The notes: generated by a model not told the origin, from the sequence alone. A DNA stretch of 64,000 nucleotides from Siderastrea radians (GCA_964017195.1 OZ024897.1:41105424-41169423); one strand, 5' to 3'. Shown: positions 11,801 through 22,429, counted from the stretch's first letter. Program-made: numbers and translations.

Positions 11801-14800
11801 TGATCAAGAAACTGCATTTCATCAACTGTCAACACGTTGTTACAGTTCAGTGATTTCCAATTAGCGGATCACGGAAGTCTCACATAGAATTTTTGGTCTT
11901 TGAGCTATTTATTTTATTTGTTCCCTCTTTTTGTCCCCGTCGAATTATTTTTGTCTTGAGTCTCTTTCGTCCTCAACATTGTCGGCTTTAATTCAACAAA
12001 ACGCATTTGTGTCGAGTTTGTTTCGTACTCAAACTTCTCGGCCGTCATGCGGTAAATTATATTTTGCACTGAGACCATTTCGTCTTCAAAAATACCAGCC
12101 GCCAGTTGTCAAATAATTGTTTCTCTTGCCGTTCAGCATTGAGTCCTTTCGTCTTCCAAAATTACCAACCACTAGTTGGTAAATAATTGTTTCCCTTGCC
12201 GTTTGCTTGCCTCGCTGTTGACCGAAATAAATATCATTTCGCCTTAAAAATAAGCATTGAAGTGCACATTCATGTAGCCCTTCGCATGGATTCCCACTCA
12301 AACCAGAAGTTTACTTTTACCCCTATTGTGATTGGTCCGAAAGCAACCGCAACCCCGATCATTTTGCTCTGAACTCGCCTTTTGATCGGCCAAAAAACGC
12401 TGGGTTGCCCCAGTTGAATTCATTGCACTGTTAAGATTTGGACATATCCTCACAGTATCTAAGAAGCTAGAGTGCTTTCTTTCAAGAATGTCTCGACAGG
12501 TTAGTTTTCAGTTTTAAAGGGCAATATATTTCAACATTTAATTCTTGTAATTTTGGAAAATTTTTGCATTTTTACTGGCAGTTTCAGTAACTTTTGGATA
12601 ATAAGATTGCCTATTTTGATGCCCCTAACGTTTAAAGTCAATTTTCTGGCCCAGGATCTTACATGTACAAAGGATGACCCAAAACCTTGGTAAAGGTAAA
12701 GGTAAGTCCTACAAGAGCCAAGGAGGCTGACACGTGTCAGGGCTCAGCCCGGTTTCTGTAGCATGAAGCAACTGAGAGTATTGCTACTCCACCCTGGATA
12801 GGATGCTAGTCCATTGCAGGGTTACCCCCAGCAGTATGTCACGAGTACCAATTTATACACCTGGGTGGATGACCCAAGACCTTAGGCTTTATTAAAAACT
12901 AACCTTCAAAAACTGCAGCACAATTCAATCCAGCAGCTGGGTTTGTTATGCTTTGTTCTTGTTCTCCAAGTGCTTCATAGTACTCCTGCAGCTGGTCCAT
13001 TAACTGTTGCAGCCTTGTTTTATGATCAGCGGTTGCAATCTGACAGTAAAACAGGTGTGGATTCACACAGGCGGTGGGACACAGCTGGATGAATGAGCCA
13101 ACTGTGATATCATCTAGTGCGGTGGACCCTTCAAAAACAAACATGCAGGGAAACAGTTCAGTTACTACAAGTGTCATCATTCAAATTTGGTTTTAGGTTG
13201 AATTTTTCAAATGGAGCCAGCTTCGTGTTTATTAGTTCTGGTTCCAGTTTATGATGGTGAAACTGACACAAAGGAAAATAAAAAAGCGAACTAATAAAAA
13301 AAAAAAGATGGTAAAGTTTAACCTATTAACGTACGTGCCGGCCTGAGCCGGCCTTGATTTTGCGCGTGTTCGCTTTTGGCCCCAGCCTCCCCTAGAAAGG
13401 CTTTTTTGGTCCCCTTTTGTCCTAGTTGTCTTTGGGAATGTTCAACCAATCAGAATCCACCAACTGCGCATATATTTGAAGGCTTGAGGGGGTCCTAGAA
13501 GGGAAGACTTCTTGTCACTCTCCAAGAAGATCACATTTCACTCAAAATGGCTGCCGTGCTCTTCACACGTGAGTTTTCAAGATGGCAATATCTCACTCTC
13601 GGAAGGAAGGATTACCTTTTGAAACTTAAAAACCGAAAGAAGAAGCTCTAAGGAACACTCGACAAGTTAAGCAATGGAATTTAGAGCTTTTAGAGCAAAG
13701 AAAACATCTTTCGAGGACGAACAGCCGTTTTGTCAAAGCGAAGGACAATCTTCCATCGCAAGAGATTTTTCGAACTGCGGACTTTCTGGGAAATGCTCAA
13801 GCACTTCTACGAGTCTACGGTAGAGTAAATTACACATTTGATTGTAAATTTTTACCGAAATAACTTCTTAATTGAAGGATTCTTTGTATTTCTTAAAGTT
13901 TTCGTGAAAGTTTTGAAAAACGTGCACAGTTCGCATCAGTAAATGCTCTTCAAAATAACTTGCACATCGAGCGAAATCACTTGCGTGTAGCTTCCCTCGA
14001 AGAAAGAATTGAACACGTTTGGTTTTCAGAAACGAATAAAGGCGTGTATTAATAAATGTGTTATTTAGAAAAGCTTACTGTCTCCTCTTCTGCGAATCTT
14101 CGTTCATGAAATTTCGAAAAATAGTAATCTGACCTAAACAGACACAAATCCTCTGTTGTGGTTTGATTTCACGCGTGTGAATCTCTTGCGTAAATTTTCA
14201 AAATGTTGACTTCAAGATTGTATTTTTGGCTAATTCTTAATTGACAACTGGTGTATTTTATTCGAAAGTTAGAAATTCTAACTATTCTAGATCAAGTGAG
14301 TGTTGTGTTTTCGAGCCTATAAATTGTCGTTTCGTACTGCACATGGCATTGTTTATTACCAACTGCTAATTTAGCGAAGCAATCAAAAAACACGCGGCCG
14401 GTAATGAGTTGAGAAAGATGAAATATTCAGTTTGTTTTAAGTGTGAGACAAAGACAAAATTTGAGTCCCCGATAGGAATGTCATGGGTTCAATTCTTGTA
14501 GTAGTATGGGTGAGGGACTCAGATTTTTTCTTTGTTCGACTTCTGTGACAAACTGAATATTCCATCTTTCTTAACTGCAAAATTTCAATAAGAAACAAAT
14601 TTAAAGGCTCTCAATTTCAATGGCAAAATTATGACTGGTTAGAATTATGCTAACTACTGCAATTTAAAAACAATAACCTGAAGTTTCACGTTGATGTTGG
14701 ATTCCAGTTCCCAGGCCTGTCCACATATCAAGGACAACCCTGGTGGGCTACAAGGTATCCATTTGATCTGCCTCCCCTTAAATAACCACCTACAGTTAGA

Positions 14801-17800
14801 TACATAGATGGCGGTAAGACAAGAGGCGTAATTGACCCTTACATCCCAATACTGACAAATTCTCCTTACAACTCTCCAGCTCCTTTTGTGTAGTAACAAT
14901 TTGGAACAAATAATTGAATATCAAGGCATTTTGTCACTGTTGACGGCTCCCCTTGTACCCACGTGCACTTCAATATTCTAATGCACTAACCTAAAGCTTA
15001 CTACACACCTCTCTCAGTTTCACTGGGCAATGCATCACCAAATAATCTTGAGCCATCTTTAGACAGCAACTCCACCTCGTACATTTCAGGATGTTTGTTA
15101 GCTATCACGTTAAGATCAAACTCTTGTTCAAGAACAAGATCCTTAAAATTCTCAGGTTCATGTGTGGTAGAAGATCCTTCAAGGCTGCACTGAACTGCTT
15201 GTGCAGGCAAGTTTGAAAACTGTGGTCTCAAAGTTCTTATGCTGGTCAGCGGAAGGGTTGCAGTGTCACCATAATCAATGTAGAAAACATTGACGCTTTG
15301 TCCTTGAACTTCAGCAACCTTTGCACGATACCAACCACCGTCTTCATATTGAGCCACACAAAATGACCCAGTGCTGATTGACGTTACAGCTTCCTGATCA
15401 ATGCTGTAATGTTCTTCAAGTTTGGCCATAAGGTCATCAAGATCACTTGAGCTTTGAGCAGGTTGACAAGAGAACCTGTAAACACTTTCTACAAAGGGAA
15501 CAAATACAACTACTTTATCCCTGGGTTTCCACCGAATGCTGGCTACACTGCACGATGGTGCAACTGCTGTTGCTTTGGACAATGTTTTACTGATTGTGGA
15601 TCCATCTTTTGACACCAACTCGACTTCACATGCATTCTGTCCTTTCAAACTAATCACTTGTGCCTCAAATTCCTGTTCAATTACAAGATCTTTGAAGTCT
15701 TCAGGTCCCTTTCTGGTAGAATAACCTTTTAAACAGCATTCCACAGCTTGCGCAGGCAATGTTGTGAACTCTCGTCGGATAGATCGTATGCTACTTAGTG
15801 GAAGGGTTGCAGTGTCACCATAATCAATGTAGAACACATTGACAGTTTGTCCTTGAACTTGGGTAACTTGAGCTCGATACCAACCACCGTCTTCATATTG
15901 AGCCACACAAAAAGACCCAATGCTGATTGACGATACAGTTTCCTGATCTGCACTGTAATGTTCTTCAAGTTTTGCCATAAGATCATCCAACTCACTTGCA
16001 TTTTGAGAAACTTGGCAATAAAATTTTTGTATGCTTTCCACAAAGGGAACAAATACGTCCACTTTTTCATCGGGTTTCCACTGCATGCTGGCTACACTGC
16101 AGGATGGTGCACCCGTTGCTGTTTTGGACAATACTTTACTGATTGTGGATCCATCTTTTGACACCAACTCAACTTCATAAGTATTCTGTCCTTTCAGACC
16201 AATCACTTGTGCCTCAAATTCCTGTTCGATTATAAGACCCTTCAAGTCCTCAGGACCACTACTGGTAGAATACCCTTTCAAACAGCACTCCACAGCTTGT
16301 ACAGGCAATGTTGTGAACTCTGGTTGGATAGATCTTATCCTACTTAGTGGAAGGGTTGCAGCATCGCCATAATCAAGGTAGAATACGCCAACACTTTGCC
16401 CCCGGACTTGGGTAACTTGGGCTCGATACCAACCACCATCTTCATATTGAGCCACGCAGAAAGACCCAGTGCTGATTGATGTTACAGTTTCCTGATCTGC
16501 ACTATAATGTTCTTCAAGTTTTGCCATAAGATCATCAAGATCACTTGCATTTTGAGAAACTTGGCAATAAAATTTTTGTGGGCTTTCTACAAATGGGATG
16601 AAAACATTGACTTTGTCTCCTGATTTCCACTGAATACTGCTCATATTCAAGGGCAGTGCGGGTGATGTTTCCAAATCCCCAGATAGCATCTGACTAATTG
16701 CAGAACCATCCTGTGTTACTAAGTCAACTTCATAAATACAACCACCCTTTGAACTGATAACCTGTGCCTTAAACTCTTGTTCAAGAACAAGGTCTTTAAA
16801 GTTTTCAGGTCCTAGATGAGTTGAGAAACCTTTAAGGCAACATTGCACAGCCTGTGCTGGTAATGATGAAAATTCAGGCTTCAAGGTTCTGATACTGCTG
16901 AGTGGAACAGTTGAAGTATCACCATAATCTACATAGTTCACTTTAACCTCTCTTCCTTGAACTTGCTCCACTTTTGCCCTGTACCATCCACCTTCACTGT
17001 ACCAAGCAACACAGCAAGAACCAACCTCAACTGTTGAGAGATTTTCTGTATCAGTGCTGTAATGTTCTTCTAGACTGTTCATTAGATCATCAAGTTGGAC
17101 TGAATGATTAGAAGCTTGGCAGAAGAATTTGTTCGCACTTTCTGCAAATGGGATGAAAACTTCAATAGTGTCTCCAGTTTTCCACTGTGAATTAGCAATG
17201 TTGCAAGCTGAAAGAGTTGGAGCTTGTTGATTGGCTTCTTTGACGAGAATATTTGAGATGGACATATCTGTTTCCTTGGACACCAAATCCACGACAGTAA
17301 CTCCACCCCTAACAGCTATGACTCTGGCAGTAAACTCTTTCTCTGATACAAGTTCCAGGAACTGACTGTCAGAGACACCAATGACATCTCCAGATAATGA
17401 GCAATTGATAGCTTGGATGGGAAGGCTATGAAACTTTGAATTCAATGTCTTCAATCTTGATAATGAAAGTGTTTCGGAATTGCCATAATCTACATAAAGC
17501 ACTGACACATTGTTTCCCTGGACTCCAAGCACTTTTGCACGATACCAACCATCGTCCAGTGTAAACTTAGCTGCACAAAACTCACCAACAGAAGGCTTGG
17601 ACATTTGTTCCTGCTGTGCACTCAGCTCTTCATAATATTCAAACATTTGATTCATGAGCTCATCCAAGGAATCAGCTGTTTTCATTAGCTGACAGAAAAA
17701 GTTTGTAGGGCCGGTTGCTGATGAAACAAATACCCGTTCAGTGGTACCAGGCTGAATTTCCACACCTGCAATATGAGCTGCTTGTCTTTTCGTTGAAGGT

Positions 17801-20800
17801 CCCACGATGGTCTGAAGATCCTTGGCAATGTCCAAGTTCTTTCCTTCACTGGTGTCAAGAAGAACAACCTCAAATGTACCACTGCTTTCATCATATTTGT
17901 CAGCCATCATTACAAGCTCTTTGTCCAGTGTTAGTTCCTCAAATCTGTTCATAACTTCATCAGACAGTAACATTTGGTCTAACGGGTCAATCTTTGCCAA
18001 GGCACACTTCACTGCTTGTGGAGGAAGTGACAAGTATTCAGCTTGCAGCTCCTTTACACGGGAAAGTGGAAGGATTTCATAGTTTCCATAGTCAACAAAA
18101 TGAACTTCCACAAGCCCTCCTTTTTTGACACCAGTTATCTTTCCTCTGTACCATTTGTTGTCTTCCGTGAATTGAGCACAGCAAAGTATACCTATAAAGA
18201 ACAGTGAAAATTGCTTGCAGTTACATGATCAACCCTTTCATTCACAGGGATAAAAATTAACTTCAGTGCTTGGTTGCCACTCAGGCCAGTATCCCTGAAT
18301 TCCTAGTTGCCCAGGCCAAAATAAAGTGGCCCTCGAATTTCCTCTACTAACACAAAAAAAGTTTAAGTCATTTTTGCTCAAATAAACGCCTCATGGCTGT
18401 TTGAGCCTGTGTTTTTTAGTAGGGTGTTCGACTGAAACGCCAAAAGAAATCTGCTTGATCTTAACTTTGTCTTGAATGCTCACATTTGCCAATGTACTGT
18501 CGAGAAATTGGTAAAATTGTTATAACAATAAAAACTCTGTTCAGTCTGTGTTGGCGATCATTTGTCTCGTTCTTGTTTGCTATTTTCTTCACTTACAGGT
18601 TCTGACTTGGTCCTTAAACTTCTAAAGAAAAACTGGACCATTATTTTCCAAATACGGACAAAACGATCTTGTCAACATCTATAAACTTCAGTATCATGAT
18701 TCTCAGTTTCTTTCGATTGCTTTTGAATTCAGGGGAAAAATAAGTCTATTATATCGAGCAGTATCGAGTGATTTTGCCGATATTCATGTTTGAAAACATA
18801 CCGCATTGAACTCTGGGTATGTCTGGATTCTCGTGTCAGTAAAATCAAAATGGCGTCTACGTATCGGAGCGATCTAAAAACTCGATCACGAACGACTTTG
18901 AATTTTCTGCTTTAAAACTAAACCTTTACTACAATTGATGAACTTAGAGTCGAGGAAAGAACAAAAGGTACTTCAATGAAAGAACATTTTATTTTATTGT
19001 TATTGCTACTCTTTTCGTACTTCTCAAATCGTAGTCGCCCTTCGGGCGATCAAACCTCAACTTTTAGTCGCCCTGGACACTTTTTAATCGCCACGGGCGA
19101 CCATGCAACCGCCAAGTTTTAACCCTGTATTCACTCCAAAAATTGCTACTTGCCCCTCCCCTTTCAGGTCTTGAAAAAAATTAAGAACTCCCCTCCTTCT
19201 ATTGACCCCCCCCCACCCCCATTCAAAACTTTGTGGTTGATTTTCTGTACTTTTGCTGTTACTCCGGAATCTGCTTACAGTTGTATGTTATGGTTAATGC
19301 TTAACTTTAAAAATTTTGTCAATCATCCTGCAGTTTGTTGTGAAAGGATCTGTCACATGGGGCATTAAAAGTTGTATTGACAGTGAATTCCAATCAGTAG
19401 TGCCCTTCATACTGTACTGGCCAAAGGGAAGTTGACAATCTTGACTTGATCCTCAAAACCCAACTCTCGCCTCTCGAAATTCAAGACGTTCAAGTTTCAA
19501 AAGGTAAGAATCAAGAATCAAGTATCGAGAATCGAGAAATGAGCAGTTTCGAATATGGAAACTCAAAAAGAACTTCGAGAAAATGATTTATTTCTCAAAG
19601 TAAGAATAATAGCCATTTGCAGGCCGAGTTCAAGGACTTCACATCGACTCTCAGCACGTACAATGTCAACTTATGTATACGCATGAAACACAAATTATAT
19701 CAATACCTGAATATCTATAAATCTTAACATTGAGTAAATTGAATATGCTTGGTGTTTGCGAATACGCCTCGAGTTTCCTTTACATACACTGACAGAAATC
19801 CATTTTCAAAAGATGGTGAACATTGAAAAGTGAAAAAAGAACTTCGCCTACATATTCATTTGTTACAAAACAAACAAACAAACAACGACCTATTCGTGAG
19901 GTTTTAGGCAACATGTAGGATCTTGAGAAGCTGGCTACACAAGGAAAGTAGGTGGTCATTGATTAAACAGTGTCGTGCATGGTTGTTGTCTTTCTGTTGT
20001 GTTCAATCTCTCAATTGCAGATCATCTTCACTGTAGTTGCTGGTCATAAGAGCTGGCTGCCACCTAGCTAACACAGCCCCAAAACATAAATTTCAAACAA
20101 CGTAACCTTAAGCACCAAAGGACACACAATGGCTTGTCAAATTTCAAACATTTGATGACAAAACAAGTCACATTTGATACCAAATTAGGTAATTTTTTTC
20201 TGTGAAACATCCACACTTTTATACAACCAACAATATTAAAAAACAAACTTTGATCTTACCACATGCAGGACTAGAGATGGCAGTCCTTTGTCCTTCAGTT
20301 GAATACAGTTCTGATATCTCCTGCATCAGTGAATCAAGTTGTGGGGCAGATTTTAGCAATTGGCACCAAAAGTTACATGGATGTTCAGTGTAACTTACAA
20401 CCACATCTTCAAACTGGCCAACTTCCAGGTCAGGTTCAGGAAAGGTTTGTGACTTCAGGTTGTTGAAGTTTGCAGAAGCAGGCAGAGCTCCATCGGCCAG
20501 CTCCGCATTTCCTCCAATCAGGAGTTGTTCACTGATGTTCTGGTCTTCTCGTCTGTTTCTCACGACAAGCTCAACCCTGCAAACTCCACTGCTGTCCTGT
20601 GCCACAACAGTCATTTTGCCCTCCATTTCTAATGCCAAATCCTTGAATTTTTCAGTGTCCTGTGGCTTCCATTGCGGCTCTCCCCTGGTAAACTTAGGCT
20701 TGATCCTGTTCAGGGTACACTCAATACCTTGCTGTGGCAAGTCAGAAAACTTAGGGATCAGTTTCTTAATCTTGCTGACTGGTAATGTTTCAGAGTTGCC

Positions 20801-22429
20801 ATAGTCAATGTATTGCACAGTGACTCCCTTTGGTGTAGTGTTTAACACAATGGCACGGTACCAACATTTATCCTCTGAGAACTGAGCACAGCATGGATCA
20901 CCAGGAGAAGGTGATGACAGAAGATCTTCATTTGCACCAAGTTTGGAGTAGTAGCGCCCAACTTCCATCATCAAGCTCTCAAGCTTAGGACCATTCGTGA
21001 ACAGCTGGCAGTAGAATTTACCAGGACTGATGATGTTTGTAACCAAAACCTTCTCCTCTTTACCAACTTGGGCATCTTCTTTCACAAAAACAGGCCGGGG
21101 AGCCGTCTTGGGAGCTGGGTCAGATGATCTGAAAGTTGTGGCAGGAATGGTGGCGGCTGCAGCCTTGGGAATATCAGCAGACTTGACACCATAGTTAGCA
21201 GCAATGAGAATCTGGTTGAGTTCCATGTCAAGATCAGAGGTCGTGTCCATGAGTTTAACTCTGTGACCTCCATCATTCTCCAGGCTGGTTACAAGCCCAA
21301 CAACATGTTTAAACTTGATGAGTTTCTCAAACAGCTCTTTGGCATCATCAGCCCATAGTCCATCCTTACTTGCAGGATCAACACCAGCAATAGCAAAGTT
21401 AATGGCTTGGCGGGGGTGTTTGAGGAACTCTTCCTTCAAGTCTCTCACATCAGACAGTTCTGTGTTCTGTGTATTGCCATAATCCACAAATCTGACTTCT
21501 ATCTGCCCTGTCGCAATCGAACTCACATTGGTAATAACTCCTCTGTACCATGCGTCATCCTCATAAAACTTGGCACAGCAAGGATACCCCACTGTGCATG
21601 ACTGAAGGGGGAGGGCTGCTGGCTCAAGATTGGTGTAAACCTCTGCAAGATTTTCCATCAATTCTTCAAGGATTTCTGCATTTGACAACAGCTGACACCA
21701 AAAGTGTGATGGATCTTCGACCCACGTTACACTCAGATCATGGAAGGAATCCGGTGGAAGGCTGATAAGCTCGTATTTCACTTCTCTCTTGAGGTTGGAC
21801 TGTCGAGATATCGTTGCATGTCCATCGCTTGGGGGATCTGTTGTAGTCTCAAGTCCTCCACTTCGCATCTCCTCAAAAACGGATCGAGTGCCTCTGTCGT
21901 CAATAAAAAGCTGTGTACTTAGAACACAGTTTTTCTTCAGCTGGACAGCTTTGCAATACAGCTCCTGTTCCAAGATGGCGTCATTTAGCATGGCCAATGA
22001 TTCGACGAAACCATCTCCGCGAAAACGATCAATTCCTTCCAATTCACACTCAAACGACTGCGGTGGCAGCTCGCAAAACCTGTCCTCAGCAATTCTCACA
22101 CAGCTAAGAGGAACAAACTCGATATTTCCATAATCCACGAAGAAAACTTCACACTGTTGTTCTGCCATGTTGACACCTAACACTCGAGCGCGGTACCAGC
22201 GACTGTCTTCCTGATACTGTACAACGTAAATACTTCCAACGATAATTTCTGAAGCTTTCGGTGGTTTTGCTCTTCCTGATAACACATTCTGTTCAATTTC
22301 GGCCATAAGTGCATCCAATTTTCCCGCCCCATCGTTGATTTGAACGAAAAAATTGCCTGACGTATCGTCCACGTGAGTGACAAGAACACTCACTAATTTG
22401 CCAAACGGGAACTTAACTTGCATCGCCAT
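1..22429 (-). CDS. Giant multi-Tudor-domain protein (Tudor/TDRD family), 3' end off the window
   Basis: Seven exons read right to left: 20260-22429, 15009-18191, 12904-13128, 10692-10964, 9094-9993, 5716-6150 and 1-2810 (continuing past the left edge). Every junction is phase 1 and the frame stays open throughout, giving about 3,330 residues so far. I count 17 Tudor units, each with a WYRA/WYRG strand and a DYGN-like turn, preceded by an FYCQL-type strand and a YY-containing helix and followed by an LPxQAxxC segment, the extended-Tudor layout. Such proteins bind symmetrically dimethylated arginines on Piwi proteins and scaffold germ granules (family knowledge). The start MAMQVKFPFG is the first methionine, with no signal peptide. 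Drosophila Tudor has 11 domains, so this protein is unusually long. The split into exons is inferred; the join into exon 5 is the weakest. Confidence 0.9.
2998..4220. mobile_element. Composite DNA transposon with about 85-bp terminal inverted repeats and a helicase fragment
   Basis: The left arm (from about 2998, with CCTGCGAGCAGAGG) is repeated inverted at about 4127-4218. Between the arms lie about 650 bp (3163-3806) homologous to the interior of the element at 11214-12430, and a minus-strand helicase-like exon (3799-4008). It therefore looks like one element with part of another inside. It sits in an intron of the Tudor gene. Confidence 0.75.
3799..4008 (-). pseudogene. Truncated RecQ/DEAD-type helicase N-terminal fragment
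   Basis: A 69-codon frame containing a Q-motif-like LTQHQSKALP segment and the Walker A motif CLPTGHGKS, then a stop directly after the junction with transposon sequence. Everything after motif I of a helicase core is missing. It may be a captured host 5' exon or the remains of a transposon-encoded helicase. Confidence 0.55.
4221..5715. other. Tudor intron remainder, no gene seen
   Basis: AT-rich intronic sequence. I see no exon with conserved Tudor motifs and no clear repeat structure. Open frames here are short and featureless. Confidence 0.5.
5716..6150 (-). CDS. Tudor gene exon 6 (rest of Tudor unit 12)
   Basis: The exon has 435 nt, phase 1 at both ends. The acceptor is TCTTTCCAG before 6150 and the donor GTATTGG begins at 5715. 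It encodes the helix MMNDLNDQYCQL, then EEMWFRAKV (Phe for Tyr in the WYR motif) and HYVDYGNDE, and ends before the next unit. In-frame sequence beyond the donor is intronic. Confidence 0.83.
6850..8395. mobile_element. Tc1/mariner-type non-autonomous transposon with TCGAGA-rich subterminal repeats
   Basis: Ends are CAGTACCGGGCAAAAG... and its inverse ...CTTTTGCCCAGTACTG, flanked on both sides by TA, as expected for Tc1/mariner insertion. Inside each end are about 100 bp of ACTCGA/TCGAGA-like repeats, which can fold back. The middle carries a roughly 208-bp tandem duplication (about 7371-7530 and 7579-7748). No transposase frame is visible. It lies in a Tudor intron. Confidence 0.85.
7371..7748. 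repeat. Internal tandem duplication, period about 208 bp
   Basis: Both copies contain the sequence ACACTCTGCTTTTGAAG, then GATGCGCCGAGTATTTCTCG and an ACACGCGCC segment. The copies differ by small indels. The duplication lies inside the mariner-type element. Confidence 0.8.
9094..9993 (-). CDS. Tudor gene exon 5 (Tudor unit 11 and the start of 12)
   Basis: The exon has 900 nt if it begins at 9993 after ATGGCAG. That acceptor has a poor pyrimidine tract. I chose it because an in-frame TAG lies just upstream, and because it restores phase 1 and the conserved KVPHLHML join. An alternative is an AG at about 10021, but that gives the wrong phase. The exon holds unit 11 (EDNRWYRAV, FIDYGNTE) and ends in the FYCQL strand of unit 12 at donor GTAAGTC beginning at 9093. 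Confidence 0.78.
10030..10330. repeat. Degenerate minisatellite, GTACTGTTTATT family
   Basis: Loose copies of a unit of roughly 100 bp, recognised by TATGGTACTGTTTATTATG, CTGTGGTACTGCATGTTTATT and CTGTGGTGCTGTTGATT. The same unit recurs at 25790-26085 and 26490-26570. Confidence 0.55.
10446..10659. mobile_element. MITE, TTAACCCTTT-ended family, copy 1
   Basis: A 214-bp unit starting TTAACCCTTTCCCTCCTAG and ending GGGACTGAAAGGGTTAA, an imperfect inverted pair. The interior shares GTACTGCTGACRAGG and GGATTTCATCCACAGA with copy 2 at 30739-30949. It lies in a Tudor intron. Confidence 0.75.
10692..10964 (-). CDS. Tudor gene exon 4 (second half of Tudor unit 10)
   Basis: The exon has 273 nt, phase 1 at both ends. 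It opens with DDGLWYRGR after acceptor TTTTTTCAG and contains YLDFGNHE, where Phe replaces the Tyr of DYGN, then the AAQAIPCS segment. The donor is GTTAGA beginning at 10691. Together with exon 3 it makes one complete extended-Tudor unit. Confidence 0.83.
11214..12430. mobile_element. Long-TIR DNA transposon, TTA target duplication
   Basis: Ends are CAGTGCAACAAATTCAACTG and an inverted ...CAGTTGAATTCATTGCACTG. The inverted similarity extends about 200 bp inward through the shared GAATCGGGGTTGCGG / ACCAATCACAATAGGGGT stretch. TTA flanks both ends. No transposase is visible. The interior (about 11640-12360) is shared with 3163-3806. Confidence 0.8.
12434..12903. repeat. Tudor intron with a dispersed repeat (GATGCTAGTCCATTGCAG)
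   Basis: Around 12755-12880 lies a copy of a dispersed repeat marked by GTAGCATGAAGCAACTGAGAG, GGATGCTAGTCCATTGCAG and TTATACACCTGGGT. Related copies are at 24345-24465 (plus) and about 27238-27345 (inverted). The rest shows nothing. Confidence 0.55.
12904..13128 (-). CDS. Tudor gene exon 3 (first half of Tudor unit 10)
   Basis: The exon has 225 nt, phase 1 at both ends. It encodes the helical lead-in of a Tudor unit: an LFYCQI strand, a LMDQLQEYYEAL helix and a NCAAVFE strand. The acceptor is TTTTTGAAG before 13128 and the donor is GTTAGT beginning at 12903. The aromatic-cage half of the same unit lies in exon 4. Confidence 0.82.
13322..14580. mobile_element. Probable non-autonomous element carrying a 5' exon-like segment and a hairpin
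   Basis: Begins near GCCGGCCTGAGCCGGC. It holds a plus-strand start MAAVLFTREFSRWQYL at 13546 and a Lys-rich continuation broken by a frameshift near 13650, after which another frame stays open to a possible GT donor near 13820. Its far end has an inverted repeat (14415-14470 against 14512-14573, GAAAGATGAAATATTCAGTTT). The element borders are not certain. Confidence 0.45.
14415..14573. repeat. Inverted repeat, about 58-bp arms
   Basis: The left arm GAAAGATGAAATATTCAGTTTG pairs with the right arm ...CAAACTGAATATTCCATCTTTC. The 40-bp loop contains a tRNA-promoter-like GGGTTCAATTC. Confidence 0.75.
14581..15008. other. Tudor intron, nothing seen
   Basis: No conserved exon or repeat is visible. 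A minus-strand open frame at 14654-14899 has no Tudor motif and no splice logic. Confidence 0.45.
15009..17200 (-). repeat. Coding tandem repeat, 549-552-nt units, in Tudor exon 2
   Basis: Four units in the same frame, three of them exactly 549 nt apart. Each encodes FYCQVSQ-like, LEEHYS, EDGGWYRA and DYGD segments. The three downstream units are clearly more alike than any other pair in the protein. Confidence 0.9.
15009..18191 (-). CDS. Tudor gene exon 2 (rest of unit 4, units 5-9, recent tandem array)
   Basis: The exon has 3,183 nt, a multiple of three, phase 1 at both ends. The acceptor is TTCTTTATAG at 18193-18192 and the donor GTGTGTAG begins at 15008. It completes unit 4 (FVDYGNYE) and carries unit 5 (DYGNSE), unit 6 (DYGDTS) and units 7-9 (DYGDAA, DYGDTA, DYGDTA). 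Units 7, 8 and 9 repeat at exactly 549 nt (183 residues), measured on the same CTTCATATTG site at 16440, 15891 and 15342. Unit 6 is about 552 nt further upstream and more diverged. Asp replaces the usual Asn of DYGN in all four array units. Confidence 0.9.
18192..19409. other. Tudor intron 1, first part, mostly featureless
   Basis: Near 19033-19102 there are repeated GTCGCCC/GGGCGAC motifs that can form small hairpins. Otherwise AT-rich sequence with no supported exon. Confidence 0.45.
19413..19680. mobile_element. Diverged, one-ended copy of the mariner-type element
   Basis: TACTGTACTGGCCAAAGGGAAGTTGACAATC followed by decayed ATCGAGA-like repeats and AATGATTTATTTCTC matches the left part of the element at 6850-8395. 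I find no matching right end before exon 1, so it is truncated. Confidence 0.65.
20260..22429 (-). CDS. Tudor gene exon 1 (start codon, Tudor units 1-3 and the first part of 4)
   Basis: The exon holds 723 codons plus one base. Unit 1 has its WYRAR strand near residues 78-82 and FVDYGN near 97-102. Units 2 and 3 carry RFVDYGN and QYIDYGN. The exon ends inside unit 4, after the SSPAC segment, at donor GTAAGATC (GT at 20259-20258). The missing CCAQF strand of unit 4 is supplied by exon 2, which supports the join. A short stretch running on in frame past the donor is intronic and should not be read as a protein end. Confidence 0.88.

Noticed and set aside
17822..18082. Plus-strand frames across the Tudor exons
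   Set aside because: They are antisense shadows of coding Tudor repeats and carry no domain of their own.
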